Positions 13,501-23,369 of a stretch of 64,000 nt of DNA are shown here, one piece after another (position 1 is the first letter of the stretch; the number at the start of each line of letters is the position of its first letter). The stretch is from Ascidia mentula. Lineage: Eukaryota; Chordata; Ascidiacea; Phlebobranchia; Ascidiidae. The notes beneath the pieces were generated by a model. It was not told where the DNA came from and made no database searches. It saw only the letters and a list, made by a program, of their open reading frames with translations. Location: the NCBI GenBank assembly GCA_947561715.1, contig OX387197.1, positions 3,291,001 to 3,355,000 on the forward strand, read 5' to 3'. The position numbers and the translations under genes were made by a program.

Positions 13501-16500
13501 TTTTTTTTGGTTTTCAAACTTCTTTAGCTCATTCACAACATTGGAATCTCGTATATCTGTAATCTGTTCAAGTTCCTGAACCAGGCTATTAATAGTGGAT
13601 CGAGGAACAAGCAACTTGGTTTCTAGTTTTAGAAAAAATAATGCCACTGACTGAATAAATGGCGCCATATCGTCTTCACAAGCACTGCTGCAACCTTCAC
13701 CATTAAATGCACCAGTACAATCTTCAGCGTCATACACTTCAATTATATTTTCAGATGATACAATTTCGGTACTCTGAATTGTTTGAGTTACATTATGCTT
13801 TCTTGTTATGTGTGATGTAAAAGATGAAACTTTGCTGTAACTAAAGTTGCAATCTGTGTAGGGACATGTCACAGAAGTGCCCTCACATATGTGACATTTC
13901 ATGTGTGCAATCAGATTTTTTAAATTACGGAATTGTTTTTTGCATGAAGAATCGGTACACAACCAAACCAAGTCTAATTTTTCTGCAGTCATTTTTCGCT
14001 CACAATGTAAATGCTTTCTGTTGTGGTGGACTTTAAGTGATGTATACTTGTTGTAATGTGAGGTACAGTGGATCACCGGGCATTGGAAAGTACAACTAAC
14101 TAAGTTTCGGTGACTTGACAAATGTCTCAGTTTCAAAATACTATCTGTGGCAGATCCATATTTGTAACCACATATATAACACTCTACAACACTCATTTTG
14201 TGTACCTATACAGTCTATAAAATCAGTAAAACTTCCAATTTTATCAAAGTTACAACAATATAATTATTTTATATATATCTATACTATACACACTATACCA
14301 CATAAAAGAGACACAATATAGCCTATGTTATATAAAAGTTACTTACCACACAGTCCAGATTTTAACGTAATCAGCAAAGCAAAAAGCTATTCAGAACAAT
14401 AAATCTAACAGTTTTTAAAGAATAAAATTTAATTAAAAACATTTCCCTTAAAAAAGTCGGAACCAAACTATAAACGTGGCATCCAAAGAACGCCTTGTCA
14501 GATTGCACCACGAGACGACAAATTACGTCAAAATAAAACAAACACACGCCCCTGAACAAAGCTTTGTGGATCCCATCCGTAATATAATTTTTCTTGGGTT
14601 AGTTTTTGTAATAATTTGTTCTTTAGCGGTAATTGCTTGTTTTAATAATATTTGCCAAAGTTTTTTTTTTTATTGCCAAATGTTTGCGTAGTCGGGATAA
14701 ATACTTTAAGATTAAACGCCAGAATTATACATTTTGGTGATATTTGTTCGGCGGTAATACTTGCGAGGCGGTCTTCATAAAACTATTGCTTTTTTGCGAA
14801 CTCATCACCAATATGTGAAACACGGCGGCAATCAGAAACAATGTAAAAATACACGTGGCAGTGTAAAATTACATAGAGATTATTGAAAATTTCGATTTTA
14901 TCTTGTATTTACCCCAGTAAAATTACTTTATTTAACATGTATTTTTTATAACACAAAAAACATTGTAAAAAAGCAATATTTTTTGACAAAAAAGGTCATA
15001 TTCTGTTATATTACATCAATCATGTGGAAAAATGAAAAAACAACCTCAATCTTGTACTTTTACATCCTTTTTTTGGTGTTCTTTTACAAAAATTTTTTAC
15101 AGTGTACATCACTCAATAACAAATGATCAGTATCAAGGCAATCCTTTAAAATCTCAAAATGAATTGATAATAATGTTTCTTAAGGTTTAGTTAGAAAGGC
15201 AGATTAGTAGATCAATCGGTTTGTGTGACGTACTACATTGTTAGAACATTTTAACACTATATGTAACGAAATTGTGTTGTTTTTTAGCAACTTGTTTTTT
15301 AGGTGATTGCACCTGTTTGACGACGTTTTGGTTGTCCCAGTTGTAACTGAGCATAACGTGTTTCTTTTCAAGTAGTATTGGTTTGGGCTCGTGCTTGCTC
15401 TTACAAATATACGCAAAATGTTACAAAAAAATTAAGTAGAATTCTGTAATTTATTTTTCAATACCCGAACTTACCGGAGTAAAACCTCTTAACACCCAGA
15501 GTGTCCCGGATGCAGCAAGTTGAAGTTTTCTAAGGAATTAACATTTTCAAGGCAGCTATACTTTATCGCTTGATTTAAAATCATTGCAGAAGCTTGTTAA
15601 ATTTTTTACATCAAACAACGAATTTACTCTGACCTTGAATCATGACCTTTCAGTTCCTGCAGTTTCTTCATCACCTCGGTTTCATGAGTGATCATGGATT
15701 TGTTTTCTTCCACAAACGATAAAGCCTGGATGCATACAACTGCAGCAATTTGTTCATCAAAGTTGTCTATACCGAAAAAAGATATTATGTAAAAAGTACT
15801 ATAATGCTTACCCATAAGATTACCAAAACGTTTTGTGAACCTTGAGCCGCTTAAATGTGCGTAATTTACCTGTGTAAATGAGTTTCCTCAAACTTATAAG
15901 TGCCCCACTACGAAGTATTTTAAAGCTGTTCTGATCGTTGTTGGCGAGTTTGGTCAAACCTAACGTTAACTCATGCGCAGAAAAACCTGCTGAGCGGTGA
16001 TTGCTACTCAGCAAAGCTTCGTTGAGGACCTGACAAAACACAAGATCATATGTGTATTTTAAACTCAATGTTGTTATTGATGAAAAATATAATAGTTTTG
16101 CCTGAAATAAACTAAATACGCATATTATACACTTTCAAAACGCATACACCCTAAAATAGATGTCTTAAAAGTGTCTTTTGTACACTAAGCATAGACTTAC
16201 TTGCAGGATGTAAGATATGATTTCATCATCAGGAACAATGAGGTCATTTCTATCTTCTTCGTCTTTTGTGTGGGCCAAGATAAGCATGCAAAGTGTTAGC
16301 AGCAGCCTCTCATCGTTTCCAAGGATCTAGTCGAATTTGCAACCGTAAAGAAAGGCTTTCAGTGGTTTTCGTATTTGCCAACCGCTCACCTTTACTCCTT
16401 TCGTGTTCTTGGCGTACCAACTTATCAATTCAACCGCCTTCAAGTGCTTGAAAAATATTTTGTTGTTGCTTGACATCGAACAGCTGTACAGGAGCATTTC

Positions 16501-19500
16501 CACATTGATGACGATCTGACCTTCAGTCTGCAATATATAAACGTAATATCTCTTGACTTTACTTTATGCGCTACGATTTGAAGTCCACATAATCAACTTA
16601 TTGACTGAACAAATAGAAGACCCAGGCACTTAAACAGAAAAGGCACGTATTAAACAAAATTACAATCACAAATCTTTGAAGACCTGCCTCCAAATTCTGT
16701 AAAAAGCTTTCTTTATATTTTTCCATTAGACCAATCATGTCTGATAGAATTCCACAAGCTGCAATCTTTTCTGATAGTTTGACACTTTCAACAGCGAATC
16801 TCAAACACACTTCCAAAAGCTTGCTAAGGTTTATCCAGGCTATGCTGTAATAGTGTAATACAATAAATTTGGCAAAAAAATACTATAAAATTGACAAATC
16901 AAAATGTTGTGACAATTGTACATCTATGCTGTCACATGGTTATTAAGACAAGATCACCCCAATTTTATCAACCGTGAAAACAGATGTTAGGTTTACAAAA
17001 CAATAAACACAAACTTCTTGTTATCTTTTCCAAGCCGCAAAATCAAGGATCATAAATACTAACTTTACATGAGCTTTTGTATTGGTTTCGCATCCACTCA
17101 TTGTACTTTAACAAAAGTTCAACCAGTTCTGTAACTGACTCCCCCATGTTGTTAAATTCCTTGTCGTATTCTAAGTCGTGTTTGGCCGCATTCAGGTATT
17201 GTTTCAAGTAAAGCAAGAAAGCTGGAAGAATAAATTAGTTGGATACTTCGGCAAAAAAACAGTAGTGTTTATTTGAAGAAATAAATTTGAATTAATCAAT
17301 TTAACTACTACAGTTGTATGTGAAGGGTTAGGTTTATGCACTCAACATTTTTGATCAACAGGTTCGGTCTCTTTTTCCATGCTCGTGGACAACGTTTCGT
17401 TGGTTGCAACACTTTCACTAATTTCCTCTTCAAATATGTGGACCAGAATCAACGTACAGCAAACTGACAAGCTGAAATGTTCATTAATCTGACAGAAACA
17501 AAGAAACACATGGAGAGACAAATTTTCTTTCAAAAAGATGGGTGATCCATAGCGCTCTTGCGTTTATATGGCTATGAAACACTTACCATAATCCCTTTCG
17601 TGTTCATGGCATACCAACTTAGCAAATCGACAATTTTCATGTCTTTGAAAAATTGTTTGTTGTTGCTTGGCAGCGAAAAATCGTAGAGAAATGATGCCGA
17701 CATCAAGATGATTGTCTGTAAGTAAGAGATAGATCATTGCCAGATCTAGGAACCCTAGTGATGACAAAGGTACACGTGATACATTTTTGTGATACGTTTT
17801 GTTGGGTGGAAATGCTGCTGAAAAAGAGCTGAAAAGTAATTACAAGTGTGTTGAAAATGACTTGACTTCTTGCGAGGACATCATTGTGGAATATGTTACA
17901 AGTCCAACACCTTAAACGATTGGTAAAAGCGGAGTGACAATTATCAGCAGGCCGCCCTCAATCACTGACCGAGTGTACGTTTGTCTTGTAGATGATTTAA
18001 AAGTCCCACCGAGGTATACATAGGGGAAAGTTTTGCATGTCTATCCTAACAGAGAAGATCGCTAGTGTGGTAGACATATCGGGAGGTTACTGCCACGACC
18101 GTAACTTCTTTAGAATATGATACAGTTATCGTTCACATTGCCAGTGTTAATGACGAACAAAAAATCCTGCCGGAAGGGTTTGGAATTGCTCGTGGTTGTC
18201 CAGTATCTGCATTCGACAATGCATGCTACTCATTCAGTTGGAATGTTCGGCAAAAGACGTATGTTCTGCAAACACAATAAGCACTTCTGAAGATGTCCGC
18301 GACATTCTTCAGCCTTGGTAAGGAACTCTCGGCATTCCAGAAACACGCGTTGAGACAAGTGCTTGCAAAACAGGGCAGCATTCGTCGGGAATCGACTTGG
18401 AGCGAACTAGACGCGTTCTTACTGTAATTGAAACAGGAAATCCCCCACAAGACAACCCCCATGTCGATTGCCCCATCACCACAAAGAGAAGGTGGAAGAG
18501 ATCATCCAAAAGATGGCTGATCAAGGGTTCGTCCATCCAAATCCGACTGGAGCAGCCCCACCGTACTGATCAGAAAGAAGTCCGGTGAGGTTTGCAATAC
18601 CCGGGTTTTGCACGGCCGTTCGTGGTCGACGCAGACGCTTTCGATACCGCTGTTCGATTTTTTTTGTCACAGAACTTGGACGGTAAGGAGAGCGTATTTG
18701 CCTATGGCAGTAGGTCACTAAGTCGTGCAGAAAAAAACTATTCCGCGACACGAAAAGAGTTGCTTGCTGTGATATTTGCAACCAAACTGTATCGATGTTA
18801 TCTTTTTTGTCGGAAGTTTTTACTTTGAACAGATCATTCTTCCCTTCGTGAGTTATGGCTGTCAAAGGAACTTTGCGGACAATGTGCACGCTGGGTGGAA
18901 CATCTTTCGGCGTTTGATTTTGACATTCAACACAAACCAGATGAAAATCGAAACGCCAATGCGCTTTCACGTGTACAGGACAGCGGCGTAGACCACAGCT
19001 TCCCATACAAGTTGGGGACAGAAGCAGTCAAGGTGCTGCTGGTGGTGGACTAGCGGCTTGTGGCTTCAGCCTAGAGGACATTGCGGCAGAGCAAGAAAAG
19101 GACGATGTCCTCTTGATTGTGCTGGATTGGTTGAAAAGAGGTGTGCGTCCCAAATTCAAAACCATACGGCTTTGTGCCCCTTTAATTTGATATTGGTGGC
19201 TGCTCTTACCTCGACTAAGTCAGGGGAAAGGTTTTGTGTCTGGAAACTGATTCGGGAATATCAATCTACCACTCACGCGAACTGGGTATCCGTTCATTTT
19301 AGTCGAATGTGATATATTTTCCTAGTCAGATTGCGCGTGGCCGATGCGCCACCAAGCGGCAAACGAAACAGCCAACTTATTGTATCGGATCTGGTTTACT
19401 ATTCATGGGGTGCCTGCACATACCGACAGGGATACGAATTTCAAAAGTAATTTGTTTTCAAAATTATCAAGATAAATCAGATCAAAGAAAATCCGAACAT

Positions 19501-20809
19501 CTGCTTATCGGCCCTGGAGCAACGGTGGTGATGAGCGCAACAATGAAACCATTTTAGCAATGCTACATAATAATTTACAACGAGACGAACACAAATGGGA
19601 CGAAGCACTAACCGCGCAAACGCCCACGAAAATACCGGGTTCTCATCCAACGTGCTGCTGACAGAACGACCACCACGGCTGCCCGTAGATTTGGTTGGAG
19701 GAAGAGTCGGGAAAGGGTACGAGATATCATAGGAAGCCAAAATCCATCATTTACGCGACTGTTTAGTAGTCTAAAGGAAGAAGTCGTCCGAGAAAGTCTC
19801 CGACTGCAGCGACAACGGATGAGATGTCGGTACGATCGGCGACAACACGGGACACCACATGCAGTCGGTGATTACGTATTGATCATGAATCCAGCAGTCC
19901 CGGTTGCAAAATGAAAAATTGCAGGGCCCGGGTCTTTTCTGGATTAGGGAGACAGGGTTGGGGTGACGAAATAATTCCGTAACACAAGTAACATTTAAAA
20001 AAATCACTTCGTCGACACTTGAAAATGACTATTCAACATTACAAAAGATTCGGTTGTACACGAGTAATAAAATCATATGTTTATTGGTAAAATATTTTTT
20101 AATGACGTATAAGAGGTGACTTGCCTTTAAATTTTCACGAAAAGTGTCTTTGTAATTTTCTAGGAATGAAATTAGGCCAGACAGAATTCCACAAGTCGCC
20201 ATCTTTTCAGAAAACTTATCACTAAATTGGCTGAACTCCAAACAAACTTTCAAAAGGTTTTCAACATTTGTCCAGTCTTTCCTACAATAAAACAAGTGCC
20301 ACTGGGTAACCCACCTACACACATTGTGAAACGAATCAAAAACATAAACAAACATAAAACCCAATAATGAAAACAACAGGTGAATTCTGGCTCACGTTTC
20401 CACCTTGGCTTTGTTGTCCGAATAAATGTCAAAGTAGACTTTAAAGAGTTGAACAGCGCCACTTTCTGCCAGAAAATCTCCGACCTCCTGTAATACCACA
20501 CAGTATACGCACAAATAGGTGTTTCTTTGAGAATATTTTCGTCTCTTTAATACTAACGTGGTGCGTACTGTTCTCCGAATCTCCTATATTAAGCAAGACT
20601 TCAACAAATGCTAAAGGCGATTCCCCCATGCGGTTGGATTCCTTGTCAGATTCCAAGTTGCGCTTGGCTTCGTCCACGTAAGTTGCAACTTCAGTCAAGC
20701 AATCTGCAAAGTTAACATTTAAATTCAGTTTCATGAAAGAATTAAGTCTACTTATACCTTTGCTGTCAAACTTTTGTACTTCCAAAACAGGCCCGCCGCA
20801 CTCATCCAT
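4393..20809 (-). CDS. Gene A: ARM/HEAT-like module and TIR-domain protein, no SAM part
   Basis: Sixteen to seventeen minus-strand exons match the exon series of genes B, C and D. In order they are exon 1, a, b, c, d, then e, a, c, d, then f, g, h, i, then four TIR exons. It has two helical modules. The second has lost exon b by a deletion near 17.0 kb; joining a to c would break the frame, while a to d keeps it. The last TIR exon runs into a TGA at 4393, and no SAM exons follow. The introns hold a Gypsy fossil, a CACTA transposon and a young Gypsy element, so this is a gene heavily loaded with insertions. An upstream ATG at 20848 would add 13 residues, but genes B and C support the start at 20809. 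It may be a working TIR-ending variant or a decaying copy. Confidence 0.7.
4628..4759 (+). repeat. 5' LTR of the CsRN1-like element
   Basis: 132 bp, TGTAGCGACT at the start and ATCGCCACA at the end, identical by eye to the copy at 8488-8619. Confidence 0.95.
4761..4774 (+). promoter_or_regulatory. Primer-binding site, tRNA-Trp type
   Basis: TGGTGACCCCGA starts one base after the left LTR. The same 12 bases begin the tRNA-Trp primer site of avian retroviruses, so the likely primer is tRNA-Trp. Confidence 0.75.
4797..5504 (+). CDS. Gag-like protein of the CsRN1-like element
   Basis: A 235-residue product starts 37 bp after the left LTR. The N-terminal two thirds are a Gag-type helical region (VWFKQAEAQFALRRI). 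Near the C-terminus, FCYYHQRFGAKAKACRKPC gives the C-x2-H-(FG)-C-x3-C arrangement of CsRN1-clade Gag proteins, which package the element RNA. The following pol region overlaps its end in another frame, a layout common in this superfamily. Confidence 0.8.
   Translation: MEEHAVALKLPQFWVTQPRVWFKQAEAQFALRRISDDQTRYFYVVAALDQDTAQRFIDFLDSPPAEDKYASLKEELLHTLGLSRYERASKLLNMPRSEDRKPTVIMDEMLAMLGQHKPCFLFEYLFIQQMPEEIRINLAKEDFVDLRSLAKKADLLWHAREDSCNFAVAKLRPTLRQTNDNFCYYHQRFGAKAKACRKPCAYQGNDQAGRPQYFRRPADKAISFSSLTETQKSDF
5381..8430 (+). pseudogene. Pol region of the CsRN1-like element (fossil, about one break)
   Basis: Domains in order are an aspartic protease (FLVDSGAEVSVIP, about 5500-5760), reverse transcriptase (LDDILIAS active-site strand near 6370; about 5930-6620), RNase H (about 6780-7150, with AFDRELLAL and TDHKPLTFAF), the integrase zinc-binding region (H...H...C-x2-C near 7400-7520), the integrase core (about 7570-7900) and a C-terminal region ending at 8430. 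The proteins would copy the element RNA and insert the DNA. Apart from about one break the region looks fresh, in line with the identical LTRs. Confidence 0.85.
8488..8619 (+). repeat. 3' LTR of the CsRN1-like element
   Basis: 132 bp identical by eye to the 5' LTR, preceded by a purine tract (GAAAGGGGGTGG) that would prime plus-strand synthesis. Confidence 0.95.
8705..9165 (-). CDS. Gene A TIR exons 2 and 3
   Basis: Exon 2 (9165-9011) encodes IKDRLRANGYNVWMDVDHMH and ends in SQNCK. Exon 3 (8790-8705) begins MEANYAVQLGKDFIPLRL and ends SGWLG. Together they are the middle of a TIR domain. The glutamate of CK-M-E-A lies where the catalytic glutamate of TIR NADases such as SARM1 is found (CKDWVHKE in SARM1), so the site is kept even in this reduced gene. 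Both exons have proper AG acceptors and GT donors (GTAAAA and GTGGGT). Confidence 0.8.
9188..9199 (+). repeat. CACTA terminal inverted repeat, left
   Basis: CACTGTAAAAAA, the inverted copy of 15093-15104. Confidence 0.85.
9656..11504 (-). CDS. CACTA accessory protein with N-terminal SAM-like domain
   Basis: The main exon (11504-10359) encodes 382 residues, then splices with GCT|GTAAGT to 10294-10240 (EESMTPGMIPIFPCIIAQG), 9995-9852 (VVDIPTAEEALTICFACFFV) and a last exon starting near 9732 and ending at the stop at 9656. The acidic N-terminus is followed by a SAM-like helical domain (about residues 25-85, ending RRKFVKFLQEE). A middle part rich in basic residues (about 130-225) is likely to bind DNA. 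Animal genomes hold many proteins annotated as SAM-domain-3-like with this layout, and I take this one as a transposon-encoded relative. The role beside the transposase, perhaps end binding, is inference. The last acceptor has two adjacent AGs; only the second keeps the frame. Confidence 0.7.
11590..14196 (-). CDS. CACTA transposase with N-terminal C2H2 zinc fingers
   Basis: One uninterrupted 868-residue frame. The first 150 residues hold about four C2H2-type fingers (CYICGYKYG..., CPVIHCTSHYN..., CTDSSCKKQF..., CPYTDCNFSYS...). The rest resembles animal CACTA/Transposase_21-like proteins, with ILLGDNLGSHTVGGFIECFS, then CLGHDLFEGVVAYDVAL and near the C-terminus KPKHHFLVHYPHL and MRLESKHSYFKR. 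By position the D of GDN, the D of HDLFEG and the E of LESKH are candidates for the DDE triad; this assignment is inference. It would cut and paste the element by binding its ends. The start ATG at 14196 lies just before the first finger. The frame is open from end to end. Confidence 0.8.
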   Translation of the reverse strand: MSVVECYICGYKYGSATDSILKLRHLSSHRNLVSCTFQCPVIHCTSHYNKYTSLKVHHNRKHLHCERKMTAEKLDLVWLCTDSSCKKQFRNLKNLIAHMKCHICEGTSVTCPYTDCNFSYSKVSSFTSHITRKHNVTQTIQSTEIVSSENIIEVYDAEDCTGAFNGEGCSSACEDDMAPFIQSVALFFLKLETKLLVPRSTINSLVQELEQITDIRDSNVVNELKKFENQKKISPGTTKSLIRIIEKWSLNNIFSNDNGILRSTHSRVHFYTNTFSYIPPQTLFLGKEGGKECFAHYVPIGLSIMKLMQNPHILKRQDFQSNGTFSDCTDGIIFKDKCSAYVLNIFLYQDSFEMVKPLGSSRKKHKVLAVYLVLGNLPVFTRTSLDNIQLVLLVYERHFKLFGQKKTFSRLIAELNKLESTGLDIDGQKYKCMLNILLGDNLGSHTVGGFIECFSAEYFCRFCYCTKQEFALCPYFLGGLRSVESYKLDLNKIKAENLDVYRGVKFNCLFNCLSGFHVCNPSLPPCLGHDLFEGVVAYDVALYVKHFVNLKWFSYEVLNERIVRFAYTGADAASKPPTVPKKGLKLIGQALENWCLLRLLPLILLDKVPNKCDGVWNLLLLLRQIVEIVCAPKISTGEISYLNVIIRDYLDMRKENFPDIRLKPKHHFLVHYPHLIVQFGPLIRLWTMRLESKHSYFKRCARNCRNFKNVLMTLSVKHQLYQAYVHASKMKDSLVHYDHSETFHVGDFPLPIHGQIVPFSLTECNALVTKCVSYRGTNYKTGMMVVTKNCSVPFGIITNIIVKNRIEIFLVIQNCEALLKKRMGVFAFKQISSSFNCICINDLLDFYPLSVYQIGSDCLFALKHSVGL
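14197..15104. other. CACTA subterminal region and right terminal repeat
   Basis: Non-coding. TGTAAAA motifs occur in both orientations (near 14840, 14868, 14965 and 15050), and the right inverted repeat is 15093-15104. Such motif clusters are the binding sites of CACTA proteins in known elements. The promoter for both minus-strand genes should lie here. Confidence 0.6.
15313..15399 (-). CDS. Gene A TIR exon 1
   Basis: Encodes SKHEPKPILLEKKHVMLSYNWDNQNVVKQ between a GTAAG acceptor end and a CAG|GTGCAA donor. HVMLSYNWDNQ is the first beta strand and box 1 of the TIR fold, closely matching genes B, C and D. Confidence 0.8.
15475..17715 (-). CDS. Gene A second helical module and C-terminal helical exons (d, e, a, c, d, f, g, h, i)
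   Basis: Exons are d 17715-17587, e 17488-17347, a 17221-17064, c 16844-16688, d 16527-16390, f 16326-16201, g 16029-15870, h 15766-15634 and i 15529-15475. They encode amphipathic helical repeats, for example SEKIAACGILSDMIGLMEKY in c and AGFSAHELTLGLTKLANNDQ in g, which I read as ARM/HEAT-like. Exon b, expected between a and c, is missing: compared with gene C about 150 bp are deleted near 17.0 kb. Exon c uses a GC donor (GAG|GCAGGT). Confidence 0.7.
17880..19975 (+). mobile_element. Gypsy-like pol fossil in gene A
   Basis: Plus-strand remnants of a Ty3/Gypsy pol gene: an N-terminal reverse transcriptase stretch near 18400-18600 (KMADQGFVHPNPTG), RNase H near 18600-18830 (RAEKNYSATRKELLAVIFAT) and integrase C-terminal pieces near 19800-19900. 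It is broken many times and has lost large parts. The same fossil lies at the same place (the c to d intron) of gene C at 53065-54737, so it was inserted before these genes were duplicated. It is not the same family as the young element at 4628. Confidence 0.8.
20125..20809 (-). CDS. Gene A 5' exons: exon 1, a, b, c
   Basis: Exon 1 is 20809-20758 (MDECGGPVLEVQKFDSK), a 20703-20558, b 20487-20396 and c 20281-20125. The exon lengths (52, 146, 92 and 157) equal those in genes B and C. Exon a encodes VDEAKRNLESDKESNRMGES, b EVGDFLAESGAVQLFKVYFD and c KDWTNVENLLKVCLEFSQF. The donor of c is GC (AAAG|GCAAGT). Confidence 0.75.
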
Positions 20810-20879
20810 TGCATTCGGTAACTGACTCTTTGAACCGTTTCCAAACATTTATATATACCTACAGTTCACAGCTTTTAAT

Positions 20880-23330
20880 GCTGTACTTCTGGTATGGAGT
20901 GCTTCGTTGATGACAACAATTTAATGAATAACTACGAGTAATAATCCTGATCAAAAGATAATATTTTGTATTAGGTTTGCTGGAATCGAGGCCCAGGCAT
21001 CACAGCCAATCAGGATCAGCCTGTATGTCCCAAAAATTTGAAGCGAGATCTGAAAATCAAGCTCCCGGTGAGGTTTAATCTTAACGCTCCATTGACTGAA
21101 CTACCGGAGAAACTGCTAGACGACCTTTATAAATACGTAGGGGATCTCTACCACCGCAATCAGACAATGTACTACCACGATTTCTGTGTTACTTTGTACT
21201 ATTCAAAACATGTCACATCAGCCACTATTAGATCTGTGCCCTATCCCCATTGTCTCAAATTATTTTCGGAGAACGCGATGATCTACCCACAGCACACACA
21301 GTCGTTGTCTCAAATGAAATGCGCGGCTAAATAGCATGTAACCGGATAAGTTATGACGAAGAAGTCCTTTTGATTTGATATCAGTTCACAATTCACAAAC
21401 GAACAAAGGAGCTCTCTGACTTACACATTCGCTCTTTGTTTTAATTGAATCTACAAGAATAAAACGCTATGTCGTAACAAAGTTCAGTTGTGCTTTTTCT
21501 TTGTTTGTCCTGACGATACGCAGTACACGGTTTTGTGAAACGATAACATCGGTAGTATTTTGTTGCACTCACAAAGCTTTCATGTAGAACGTTTAACTGT
21601 TAATGTGTAAAAAATTTCGCATATACGAATAAACTTGTTGTTTTCATAATGTTTTGAACTCATGCAAAATTATGATTAGGCCTATACATCAACACAAACC
21701 ACACACTAGTCAAAAAAATTGTTATAACGCCGTCATTCTTGCCACATATTTGCACATTTCAACTTTCAACACGCAATTAAGATACAAGCTATGATTACAT
21801 AACGTGAACACAATATTATTTAGCAAGATTGCGTGATTGGAAAGATTTGCTCCTCAGTTTTGTATTAGGCTTATATTTAGCCAAAATTTATAATTTATTT
21901 TTACTTTTTTTTTATGAAAGGTATAGGATATTTCAGTAGACTGTAAACATTTCTCTCAAGGTTTGCGTTGCTTTTGGTTGCAACGCTGCAGGTATTATTG
22001 TTGAGCGAGATACTAACTAGAATGGGCTTTTATGCATACCAAAATATGGCAGGTCGCCCAAATAAATAATTCTGAACTACGAATCATATAAAAAATTTAG
22101 GCCAGTTTATTTGTGGACATTTTTTTTGGAGTAGATAAGAAAAAATATCAAGTGCGGTTGGAGTCACAGGTTGAAAAGCACTGTGTACAAAAAGGCGTTT
22201 TGTTGTTTTTATGATGTTTTGAAATCATGATTATTTAAAATCGTAAAACTAAATCAACACGAATCGAGAGATTTTAACGCATGTAATACGGTGACAGACT
22301 GTGTCGAAATGGATTTATCGCCTTTTTCTCGTGTCTCTCGTTTGGGTCTCGCGTACGAGGATTTTGACGGCGTTCGTTTCACGACAACCGCAATCATGTT
22401 CTCCAACGCCTAAACATATAACAATAAATTGACTTGACAAAAACCTAAATACAATGCAATTCCACCAAGAGAGGAATTAAAAAAAGTATTGAAAGAACGT
22501 CTTTTTGCAGTTGGTACATTAGTAGAACATAATTTAAATAACATTGCTTACAATTATCGTCTACGTCAGTGTTTGTTTCTCATCAACTTTGTACAGAGCC
22601 TGTTATGTTATGGAAAATCTATCGCTTCTTCCAAAGGGACGTGAAAACAACTGAGTCTCGAAAACGGATAAAAAACATACATTTTTCTAAGTAAGAATTC
22701 TAAAGAAAAAAAGGAACTGACAAACGTTTAAACAACACAAGACAATTTTACAACTGAAATACAACGATAAAAAGAACATTATTAAAAAGAAATGTAATAT
22801 TAATCTGTTGACAAAAGACTTTTACAGAAGATAGCAATGGTTATAATTCTTACCCGTGCTCCTGCATCAATAACAACACGTTTAACGACTTTGATACAAG
22901 TTTGATTGTTGAAAAATGAAACTATTTTCCTCTTTCTCTGAATACTGCTGACGTGACGAACTTTCGAATTTAAATTTTTGTGGTTACTGTTTGTGTGGAA
23001 CTGTTCTTATCATTTTTTCATGAAGTTAAGGAACCACGACGCAATTAACACTTATTCGACAGATGAGATTCACCAAACCTACTTTTTTCTGTCACGCCAA
23101 TGCTCAGTCTTCCACACTTTATGTACAATTTTATTCTTAACAAGTGCCATTCAAAAGGGACACAAGGCAGGTACGATAACGTTTCTCTCGCTACAACGCA
23201 GTTGATGTGACAATCATGTAGAATACAATACCAGGCACTAGACTTGCCAATAGGAACAATAGTCAGAGAGGAGATGACGAAGCGAACGAACGGCATTTAA
23301 AAACACAATCGTGAGCACGGTCGTCGCTAG
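20880..23330. other. Intergenic region between genes B and A
   Basis: This is duplicated flanking DNA. 20880-21360 matches the upstream regions of genes B (43790-44280) and C (58240-58810). 21400-21900 matches 44290-44800, 21950-22440 matches 46980-47400, and 22950-23330 matches the 3' flanks at 61400-61800 and in part 47800-48140. No separate gene was seen. Confidence 0.65.
21126..21133 (-). promoter_or_regulatory. TATA box of gene A
   Basis: On the minus strand the context is CTACGTATTTATAAAGGTCG, about 320 bp before the start codon. The same block precedes genes B and C. Confidence 0.6.
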
Positions 23331-23369
23331 TGATGTAACATTGTGGCTGTTTTGCCAGTATTTATGATG

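Larger units (their letters stand above)
9188..15104 (-). mobile_element. CACTA (EnSpm/CMC) DNA transposon carrying two genes
   Basis: The 5.9-kb element begins CACTGTAAAAAA at 9188 and ends with its inverted copy TTTTTTACAGTG at 15104. It is flanked by TA on both sides, a 2-bp target duplication. Subterminal regions repeat TGTAAAA on both strands (for example near 9252, 14840, 14868 and 14965), as CACTA ends usually do. Both genes are read from the minus strand: a transposase (14196-11590) and a multi-exon accessory gene (11504-9656). It sits in the intron between TIR exons 1 and 2 of gene A, in the same orientation. The long open transposase frame suggests a recent, possibly still competent copy. 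Confidence 0.85.

Noticed and set aside
18226-19006. Minus-strand frames over the gene A fossil
   Set aside because: They are shadows of the plus-strand pol remnant and match nothing.
22310-22430. Solo LTR of the CsRN1-like element (also 47270-47390)
   Set aside because: ATTTATCGCC, a CTTTTTCTCGTGTCTCTCGTTT-like stretch and a CGCCTAAA end resemble the LTR, but the match is patchy and no target duplication is visible.
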